Shown here one piece after another: positions 10,450 through 19,600 of a stretch of 64,000 nt of DNA. Location of the stretch: assembly GCF_905475395.1 (NCBI RefSeq), contig NC_058338.1, positions 9,376,935 through 9,440,934 of the forward strand, given 5' to 3'. A program made the translations under genes and the position numbers. The notes under the pieces were generated by a model. The model was not told the origin of the DNA and ran no database searches. It worked only from the letters and a program-made list of their open reading frames with translations. This DNA comes from Chrysoperla carnea. Lineage: Eukaryota > Arthropoda > Insecta > Neuroptera > Chrysopidae. Position 1 is the stretch's first letter. Every line of letters begins with the position of its first letter.

Positions 10450-10941
10450 GTAAGTTTAATTAAAAATATCTGAAATAGAACACTAAATTAATTATAACAA
10501 TTATTTTTAGGACGAAAATTCGAGCGAAAATCGCATGGTCATAAACACAAGCGGCATCACTCGAAATCTTGCGAGAAAAAGAGACATCACTCAAAAGAGC
10601 GTCTTTCCAAGTCAAAGCATTTGCCAAAAGCAATTATTATACTCGAATCAGCTATCAGAAAATCACATAAGCACGGGCGACACAGCCATCATTTTAAAAA
10701 GTGGTCCAAGCATCACAACCAAGGGGAAGAATTCCCAGCAATTTTCAAGAAAGGAAAACATCATCACCACTTCCATAAGTGGTTCAAACATCATAAAAAC
10801 GAAGACCTCGCCACAGCCATCTTTGAGAATGGAATGGGAGGATTTTCAAAATTTGGACGAATGGGTCACAAGCATGGCCCAAGAAAGCATCATGGTGGAG
10901 CAACCAGTCACACAGGACATTCTATTCGGTGGTGTAGATGA
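10173..10941 (+). CDS. 235-aa His/Lys-rich ORF overlapping the bZIP ORF
   Basis: Join 10173-10449 and 10511-10941 (TGA): 708 nt, 235 aa. The start ATG is the first ATG after the leader splice at 10162 and has A at -3 and G at +4. Residues 1-55 are mixed, with NPLFSKRFERK near 32-42. Residues 56-92 are Ser/Asp/Glu-rich. Residues 93-130 are Arg/Lys/His-rich. Residues 145-222 hold two loose repeats of aromatic-plus-His blocks (HHFKKWSKHH and HHFHKWFKHH) followed by 'AIF' segments. It ends IRWCR. There is no signal peptide or transmembrane helix. It lies in frame -1 to the bZIP ORF in both exons, which argues that the shared splice site serves both. It may be a stress-type overlapping upstream ORF, a real second protein, or both. 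I recognise no family for the product. Confidence 0.6.
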
Positions 10942-13399
10942 ATTACTCGTTGAAGATGAGACTCAAATCAATAGTAATGAGTCTGTTGTTCAACGTCCAA
11001 TGAGCAACACATCAACGATTTTATCGTCGATACATGAGGAACAAAATTTTGATGATGGAATGATGTGGCCATCTGATACATACACCATCGGAGGTTCACC
11101 ACCAGTTTTTGAAAACATCATTACACAGCAAAATATTTACACCACTACAAATAAAAGTGACGATTTATTAGAAAATGAACTAAGTATCATAAATAATGAT
11201 AATAATATATTACTGGTGAAAGGGATTAATTCGTCTAATTATTCTAAGAGTTTAGATCATATTTATGAAGATATAAGTGAAACAAGTCTAGAATATAATA
11301 ATAATAGTCATTTAGATTGGAATAAGGTTGGATTGAAATCAGATAACAATAATGTTATGTTCTCCCCACCACACTTACAACATACACCAACACCAACACC
11401 ATCCCCACTCTTCAATCAAACGTCAACGTCCAAAAATGTTTACATGAACACTATGTGTTCATCGTCGTCTTCTTCTTCCACAGCTTCCTCGCCATCCTTG
11501 CCTACAACATCAACAACGGCAACGGTTCTAACACCATTGAGCAATGTCATACTTCCTACGAAAAACATAATGGCTTCACATAATAAATTATCAACTTTAC
11601 AATTGGATTTAATTCCACAGACATTATCACAGAAAGAAATTATCGATACTCCGGATGTTATCAATACGATTTTGGCATGTAGAGCAGATGAATTTGATTT
11701 AATGGCCTACATTAATGATGTAAGTATAAATTATTTTCAGAACAAATCCATTTCTACAAACTTACGAATTTCTATCTTTATGAGAAATGAATTTCATAAA
11801 ATTATGGATCAGTCTTAAAGTTAGAACGAAATCTTATCTAGACCAATTTTATGGAATTGTAGAAGGTTGAAGATATATACTGTCGTGTAGTTTCTTTTCG
11901 TCCTATTATGATTTAAAATGGCCAAATTTTAAGAATATTTTGTAAAAATATTACAAATAATCTTGTAACCACGTCATCAAAAAGTTTATTTTTTAGAAAA
12001 AACCCAATTTTACTTTTTTCCTTATCAAAGAAAACTTTTTGATATAAAAGAATTGCACGGCAAAAAGTACTATTTCAGTTAATCATATGTTCCGTCAAAA
12101 AACTATCGTTTTTTTTTGGTCAAACAGAATCTTCTTTTCATTTTTTCCATTTTTAGAAACGTTTTATAGATACTTTTCGGTAATCCTCCAGCTTTTGTAA
12201 ATATGTTTAGGAATTCTTTCAATTTCTATTGAATATGGTGAAAGTTCAATGATATCTGCTGCGATTTAGACACTTTTTTGGCACAAGTTCTACTCAATGC
12301 GATAGTGCATTCTCATCGTACAAATTTATTCAAGAAAATCGAACATAAAGTTCCGTAATAGCTCGAGGATAGCATTGCTATTTTTCTTAAACTAGAATGA
12401 TGATTATCTCTAACAATTCTCTTCATTTTTTTATCACTTCTGAAATGATGACTGCCTTCCTTGCTTTTTCGTATATACTTGAACGCTTATAACACTTACC
12501 AGCCCCTATTTTTTTTTGTAAAAACGATTAATCATAAGCCTTTCCCAATATTTCTACCGCGCCGATGCGATCTTTGAATATTGCGTTTACGACGCGTTAC
12601 TCAGCAAATTTGCTCATTGAAATTTTTAGCGCAATAGAATATAACTACATACATAGAATATAAGTAACCTTTATCTTTTTTTTTGTTTTGTTTCTCATAA
12701 AGATAATTTGGTTCTCAACAGCTAGATGGAAAAAATTAATTTAGTAAGTTGTAGTGCCCTCGCAACTCGTAAATCATTTACCATAAAATATAGATCAATT
12801 TTTATTTTAGTGCCGTATTCATCAATTATATTTCGTTATACAATTTCCAGAAATAGAAATTCGCTTAAGTTTTCTTAAACAAAATCGAAAGAATTGGTGA
12901 CTAATAAGATAAATTTTATTTGCAGGACACCGTCGACACAGTCATATCTACAGATGTTCCAGAAGTAATCAAAAAAGAAATCACGTCAACAATCTTATCA
13001 AATAAACCACAGAAACGACCCTATACCCCAATAAGTACAAATAGTAACGATTCCAGTGATTCTATGCCAGTACAAAAAAAATCAAAAACTTCAACATCAT
13101 ACGAAAACACAACTGTACCTGTAGCAAGACGTGGTCGACCGCCAAAATCACGAACAAATTCCATCTCATCCGAAGACACCGATAGTTCAAAATATCGAGA
13201 ACTACGTGATAAAAATAATGAAGCATCTCGACGTTCAAGAATCAATCGTAAAGTACGTGAAGCAAATATGGAAAAAGAAGCAAACGAATTAGAACGACAA
13301 AATATTCGTTTAACAGCACAAGTGAAAGAATTAGATCGTTTAGTATCACGAATGCGTGACGCATTATTAACCACAGTTTTAAAAAATAAAAGCGCGTAA
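10198..13399 (+). CDS. Xrp1: AT-hook/bZIP transcription factor, Xrp1-like
   Basis: Join 10198-10449, 10511-11719 and 12926-13399 (TAA), 644 aa from the first in-frame ATG. Inner starts at 10535 or 10829 would give 552 or 454 aa; 10829 has A at -3 and G at +4. The first ~190 residues overlap the His-rich ORF. From 10829 the protein opens with an acidic Trp-containing stretch (MEWEDFQNLDEW), followed by Asn/Ser/Thr-rich, disordered-looking sequence with a Ser/Thr tract near 11460-11540. The last exon encodes an AT-hook (RRGRPPK, residues 555-561), a basic region with NNEASRRSR (584-592), and a zipper with Leu/Leu/Leu/Met at seven-residue spacing (609, 616, 623, 630). AT-hook directly before a C/EBP-like bZIP is the layout of Drosophila Xrp1, a nuclear stress and cell-competition factor that pairs with Irbp18. 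CREB/ATF or another C/EBP-like factor is the main alternative. Confidence 0.7.
10511..11719 (+). other. Xrp1: Large central exon of the bZIP gene
   Basis: The acceptor 'ttatttttag' ends at 10510 and the donor GAT|GTAAGT begins at 11720. The bZIP frame enters and leaves in phase 0 and is open for all 403 codons. The His-rich frame stops at 10941. Unspliced read-through past 11719 would add 32 codons and a stop at 11818, a possible truncated form lacking the bZIP. Confidence 0.75.
12926..13399 (+). other. Xrp1: Terminal coding exon with AT-hook and bZIP
   Basis: The acceptor 'ttttatttgcag' ends at 12925. Phase 0 joins GAT to GAC and continues to TAA at 13397-13399, 157 residues. The preceding 1,206-nt intron (11720-12925) is AT-rich with no obvious repeat. 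The long open frame on the opposite strand (13021-13374) is a by-product of the codon usage. Confidence 0.85.
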
Positions 13400-13436
13400 A
13401 CTCTTGTCCAACATCGTTGTTCCCAACCTTATAAAA

Positions 13437-13442
13437 AATAAA
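13437..13442 (+). terminator. Poly(A) signal AATAAA of the bZIP gene
   Basis: AATAAA lies 38 nt after the stop codon and is followed by A-rich sequence. It implies a very short 3' UTR. Confidence 0.6.
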
Positions 13443-15190
13443 ATGTTTAAAAAAAATTAAAGTGTGAAAATTTTATGAAAAAAAAAAAAAAAAATTAAAA
13501 CAAAAAAATTTGTGTTTTTCAATATATTTATAATAATTTTTACAAAAATAATTTGAAAATAAATATTTATAATAAAAAATTGGGTTATATTTTATAACAA
13601 ATATATATTATTGATATCTATTTAAGAAATTTATATATATTATAAAATTTTTTTTTATATTATTAAAATTAAAATAAATGTTTGTTAATATTTACAGACT
13701 TTATCATCTCGTATTATAATTTTTCCTTTTTTCTTATTTTTAAAAACTTAACAAATACAAAAATTACTATCTATAATTTATAAAATGTAAATTGTGCTTT
13801 AATGTATCAATTTTATCTATGTACAATACAATTTTTTTTTAAAATTAAAACAAATTTACATCCTTAACTGTTTCTTTTTTAAATTTTGAACCTTCTTAAC
13901 ATCCTTTATTGGGAATTGTTTTTCTAGAAAAAAAAAACAAAAGAAAAATTCTTACGGAGGCTAACGGTGAAATCAAAAAAGCGATAGGTGACGAGCGCCA
14001 TGCGATTAGAAACGAGCTACTGTTTCTAAAATATGGGCAGAAGTATGACATTTCATTTCTAAATAGACCTTTTTCACATTTTTTTTTATTTTTTTAAATG
14101 AAAGTAAATGTCTTGATAAATTGGCTTTTTTTTCCCATTTTTTTTTTTGGAACCATTTGACCGAGAAAACAGACAATGAAAATCATTAAAATTTAAATTG
14201 GCGAAAACGATCCGGAAACACACGAAGTTACACGAAGGTTGGTATGACGTAATTTAAAGTTGATAGTAATGATATATTAATACAAATGTTGACACTGTTT
14301 TATTGTCATTGCTTGTCGGATTGATTAATTAATTGATTAATTTCCGAGTTACAGGCTCTACTCGACCTATATTTTCATAAAAAATTTACTGAATTTACGT
14401 CTGACTTTTATGTGATCATTTCATTAGCGAAGAACATGATTTATTTTAATCTTTCAAACATAAATGCATCAATGCAAAATCATGTCATTGTGGTGGATTT
14501 AATATACGTTTTAAATTTTGATAGCCATAAATTATGATTGCACCATTACTAATTAAAATTTCACTTCCTAATCAAGAATTAAAATTGTTTAACATAATAA
14601 AAATATTTGTATATTCACAAAAGGTCAATTCTATTTTATCAGTTCGGAAACAATTGGGACGAATATTTAATATTAATTGACTTTATATAATATTTTATAA
14701 GAAACTATAAGTAACTTTTTCGAAAGAAAGAAAGTGATTGATTGTTTATTTTTAATTACGGATCAATTTACGTTGCAAATAAGTCTGTCGCAGTTAATCG
14801 AAAGTTCAAACAAATGGATCATTAAATTTTGAGTTAAATGTCAACTAAAAATACGTAAAATGTACTTTTTTGTGATAATGAAAATTAGGTCTATTAATAT
14901 TATTCAATCGCTGACACATACAAGAAAAATATAATTTTAAATCAAGTATTGTATACTTTGGATCGTGTAGTTTTGTAAATCATTAAAATCATTTTTCAGT
15001 TATCTTTGCTTAAAGAAATGAAAAATTTTTGAGCAATCATCTTTTTAACAAATTTTTACTCGAAGTGTTTCACATTAATCGAATAACCTTAATACATAAA
15101 AGTACATGCTTGGACAACTTTAATATCACATTCGTTAAAACGGTTGCATATAACAAAAAAAAACATTGAAGAAGGTACAAAAAGCATGCC
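13443..15190. other. Intergenic AT-rich DNA between convergent genes
   Basis: No gene is supported. A bZIP-type site TGACGTAA lies at 14245-14252. The 62-codon ORF at 13909 is low complexity and not called. Confidence 0.45.
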
Positions 15191-15236
15191 CATAAATAGT
15201 ATATTGCATATCTAGGGAGCAAAAATGTAGAATCCC

Positions 15237-15373
15237 CTCCGGACGGAAAGTGTCAACTTTCGTCTCACTGTGCTAAACGAAGTGATGTGTATACTTTTTT
15301 CTGCTCGATGTAGGCGGAAAGTGGGAATTTCGTTTAGCACAGCGGGACGAAAGTTAACATTCTGCACCCGGAG
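15237..15373. repeat. Inverted repeat with ~44-nt arms
   Basis: The left arm is about 15237-15280 (ctccggacggaaagtgtc..gctaaacga) and the right arm about 15330-15373 (tcgtttagcacagcggg..ccggag). They pair at most positions. The arms are GC-richer than the surroundings and separated by 49 nt. Short opposite-strand ORFs across this segment are a by-product of the symmetry. It may be the foldback core of a MITE. Confidence 0.7.
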
Positions 15374-15767
15374 GTACGAAAATAGTATACACACCACGGG
15401 AGCAAATAAAGAATGTCTCACATCTCTTGTTTGTCACCTACTAATTAAATTAGCAAGACTTTTTCGCGACGCACCCCTCTTTGTACGAAGAATCTTCCTT
15501 AAAATACTGTATACTATCTAAATTTGCAGAGGTCCCCAAGGAGTTAATGTCCCTTTCCAAATACGATGATAAGGGGTTAACCTTCCATGTGGAAACTCCT
15601 TATTTATAAAAAATTGGAAAATCCGACAGGTTTTAAGCGCCTTTTTATGTGGGCGCCTGGTGCGAAAGCATTAATCGACTCAACCTAGGTCTAGCCGCCC
15701 TTGTGCCATCACTAACAGCAAAAATTTTCTCTGTAGGTAGTTCATGACATCTTTATGATTTTGAAAC
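15374..15767. other. Non-coding, probably transposon-derived DNA
   Basis: The stretch at 15420-15720 is GC-richer than the flanks and lacks an extended open frame beyond an 83-codon read-through of the inverted repeat. I take it as the rest of an element that includes 15237-15373, without a family name. Confidence 0.35.
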
Positions 15768-15773
15768 TTTATT
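15768..15773 (-). terminator. Possible poly(A) signal of the LRR gene
   Basis: TTTATT on the plus strand (AATAAA on the minus strand) lies about 480 nt beyond the LRR stop codon and is the first canonical signal I find there. No transcript end is known. Confidence 0.35.
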
Positions 15774-16255
15774 TCACACATACGGCTTAGATGATTGAGA
15801 TTTTAAAATATAGATTCTGTTAAAATATTTAGAGTTTGAATAAAATCATAGGCTTACATTAAATAGAGACTGATAAACGAAAATTCGTGTAAAATTAAAT
15901 CTAATTTAAACTCATTTCAAATTTTTTATCGAATTGAATAAAGAATCAGAATGAATAGAAAGTTATAATTATTGTTTTACATAATTTCGAATGGGTTGCT
16001 TTCGAAATGAATAGGAAATTAAAAATTATTTTCCTGATTCATTCCAACTTTCTGGGGGTATTTTGAATTAAATATTCGTATTTTCCCATTCTTAATGATC
16101 GTTTTGAAGAAGCTTATTAAGTTTTTCTTAATTTCTAATTTGTTCGATGTACCTTACATATGAATCAAAGTTTCAATAATTAAACACTGAACAAGGGACT
16201 GTAAGGTGTAACAATTTGAGCATAAATCACTTAAATTAAATATAAAATTAAATAA

Positions 16256-16662
16256 TTATCTATAAATTTTTTCATCTTGTGGTGGCATCATAAAATATGA
16301 TGAAGGTGGTACACCTTGTTGAAGGTACGCAGGTGATCCGTGACTACTAGCTAAAGTTGCATAAACTGGACGCATTGTATCAACATTTCTCATTCCACTA
16401 ACTGGCCGATGTGGTAATGTTGATGCAGCGTAAATTGATTGCGGTGGCACTGTATACAAAGCATGCATACTACCACCGGGAGTTTTTACAACACTACAAT
16501 TACAACTACCATTTCCTCCGCCTCCTGCAGCACTTAGTGTGGGCATGACTCCATTTGCCATGGGTCCACCACGATACTCGGTGCTACTTGACATACGTAA
16601 ACGTATTATACAGATGACAATGATTAAAATCATTATAAAAGCGACCACACCACCGACAATAC
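16256..16662 (-). other. LRR gene last coding exon: TM helix and cytoplasmic tail
   Basis: The acceptor TTTTTTCTAG precedes 16662. The exon completes the split Gly codon from the previous exon, encodes the membrane helix (IVGGVVAFIMILIIVICII) and the tail, and stops with TAA at 16258-16256. Confidence 0.85.
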
Positions 16663-19600
16663 CTAGAAAAAACAAGAATGTAATTAATTTCATATTTGTT
16701 ATTAATTAAGCTAAATATTTATTAATTTAATTAAAAAACAAGTCCAGCAGTACACATAGCGACTGTAACATGCGGGGCATATTAGGCGGGATAAAATTTT
16801 TCATTTTGCACAAAATACTTTCAAAACGGTTCGTTTCCATAATGTCAAAATATAGGTTGCTTTATATAAATGTTTTCTTCTCGATGCCAGATGTCAGCAA
16901 TAGGAAAAAAACATGGCCGTGCCCATATGAACAAGAAATATCGTTACCCCTTAAATGACCAGTTTATGAAAACTCTTTGATATAAGTTTTTTAATTTTTA
17001 AAATTTGAACAAAAAAAAAAAATTAATTAATACAAACAAATTAAAATGCACTATTTAATATGAAAAATAGTTGAATAGTACTTAAAAATTTATGAACTAA
17101 TTAATTAATAATAATATAAATTTTTTAACAAAATAACAACTTACCAATTATAAGTGTGTCATCATTACTAATAACTGTTGGTGTATTCACTGGGCTTGAA
17201 ATAATCGGCTTAATAATTTTGGGTGTAGTCGTTGGAGCTACTGACCATATAATTTCTGGTTCAGTAGATTGTGTATACTGTACAGTTGGACGTTGCGTTT
17301 TCACATAGTTATTTATTTGTTGTGTTGTGCTTGTCTGCAGAACTTTTCGCGAATCGCATGTTAAATCATCGTCAGTTAACTCAACGAGTAAACGATTCAC
17401 CAAATGTTCAGGCTTTGTACATCGTACACTTTTCATATGTCCAGGTAACCAACGTTTTAAAGCTCTTGCACTACAATCACAAACAATTGGATTCGATTCC
17501 AATCCAATTAGATTAATATCATTTCGACGATCATCTAAAGCGAGTAATAATTGTGAAGATAACGAAGTTAATTGAGACCCTGTAATATCCAAAATAATCT
17601 TCGTCGATCGTGGAATTGAGAAGAAAAATGTGGGTGGAAGTGAAGTTAATGATGTATTTTTCAATTCAATTATAATTTTTGGTGTTTTCAAACCAGATAG
17701 TGTTCCCGATGCGATACTATGTAATCGGGATCCATGAACTCCAAGTAGTTTTAATCGTGGATGTAATATAGTTCCTAATTGATCACTTCCAACTGCAGGA
17801 TCCTTAATTTCTATATTTACTCGAATTAAGTATGGTAAATGTTGTAATATACCTTGCATATCCAAATAACCCAATTTAGGGAAATCGTAAGCAACTAATT
17901 GTTTGAGATTACGAAGTGGCATAAAAGCATTTTTCTCTAATCGAATACATTCGGGTAAATTATGCATATTTAACGTTTTTAACATGTGTAAACCGTTAAA
18001 ATCAGTTTGAGTGATTGATTTGATAGGATTTGATGAGATATTTAATAATTGAATATTCTTAAGCGTAGACCATGCATTTGGGAAAATTTGACGTAATTGA
18101 TTATTCGATATATCGAGCTCTTCAAGTAAAGTTGTACGTTCGAATACAGCATCGGGTAAATTCGTAATATTATTAAACGAAATATTTAAATGCATTAAAA
18201 ATGGTGTTTCCAGTTGGGTTAATTTTTCAATTCCAGTTCCAGCTAAATTTAATTTTCGTACTGTTTTTGGTTCATTTAAAATATTTTTAATCGATTCGGA
18301 TGATAATGGATTAAATGATAAATCGAGTTCCTTAATATTAACCATAATACTGTCATCTGGTGGAATATTAACCAACTGATTATGGGACAGATCAACAGAG
18401 GTCAGGAAAAAGTATTGACGTTGTAATGCCTTCAACGGTGGTACTTCAAATAGATTCGATTTTAATTTAATATTTTCTAACATATGTAAACGACTTCGAT
18501 CAAAAATTGTATCTGGTAATTCCGTAAATAGATTATTTTCTAAATCTAAACATTCCAGTCGTGCTAATCCTTCGAATGTTCGTTCAGCTAAACGTTCCAA
18601 TTTATTTGAACGTAAATCCAAAATTTGTAATTGTGTTGAATTATGGAAAGCCATTTCACTAATATACTCAATTTCATTATCCGCTAATTTTAATACTCGT
18701 AATCGTGGTAATCGTGCAAAGTCTAATTCATCGATTGCTTTTAGTTCGTTTCCAGATAAATCGACTAATTCTAGATATTGTAACGATGCGATTAATTCAG
18801 CTGGGAAAAAGTTAAATTTATTACGTGCTGCGTTTATGGTTTGTAATCGAGGGTGAATACGGAATGAAGAAGGGAAAATGTAGCTAAGTTGATTGTCCGA
18901 TAAGTCTAAGATTCGTAGACTTGTTCCAGTGTTAAAGTATTCCCCTTTAAATGCGTTTAAAAGGTTACCCCGTAAATGTAACTGTTGAATATTCATGACA
19001 TTTACAAATGCGGATAATCGGATATTTGTAATACGATTATATGACAAATCCAAGACTGTTAGATTATGTAAGTTTACAAAGGTTCCTTCACTAATTTCGG
19101 TGATTACGTTATTCGTTAAATAAATATGAGTTAAACTTCGACTTTTACTAAAGAAAAATGATGGAATCGTTTGTAATCCGATGTAACTTAAATCGATAAC
19201 ATTCAAATTATCAGCATTATGTAATAAGGTCTGAGGAACGGTATACATTTGAGTGTTACGTGATATGTTAAAATATTTTAACGATGGTAATTTTTGTATA
19301 AAATCAGCAGGTAATTCTGACAATCGATTGTATGAAATATCAAAATGGGTTAGCTTTTCCAAGCTTAGTGGTGGTCCGGATAGCGAGGAAATACGATTTT
19401 GTGATAAAAGTAATTTTTTCACACTTTTTTCGATACCATGATAAGCATCCGAATTGAGTAACGATATTAAGTTCCGTGATAAGTCTAAGTTTTCAAGACT
19501 TTTGAAATATTTAAATGCGGATGTTGGTAATTCTCGTATGACATTTTGCGAGAGTACCAAATCCTTGATATGAGCGGTTAATGATTGAAGAATTTCACTG

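Noticed and set aside
10621-10941. Independent 106-aa His-rich gene starting at TTG 10621
   Set aside because: The frame is open back through the splice junction to ATG 10173, so the segment is the end of the 235-aa ORF, not a separate gene.
11440-11664. 74-codon minus-strand ORF opposite the Ser/Thr tract
   Set aside because: It is produced by the complement of the Ser/Thr-rich coding repeats; acidic/Val low complexity with no start context.
13021-13374. 117-codon minus-strand ORF opposite the bZIP exon
   Set aside because: It is the shadow of the Arg/Ser-rich coding strand. The plus strand has splice sites, AT-hook and zipper; the minus ORF has no domain.
15212-15521. Opposite-strand ORFs of 69 and 83 codons
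   Set aside because: They cross the inverted repeat, which reads similarly on both strands. No domain or splice context.
17271-17575. Two plus-strand ORFs across the LRRCT exon
   Set aside because: They are antisense shadows of a clearly coding exon.
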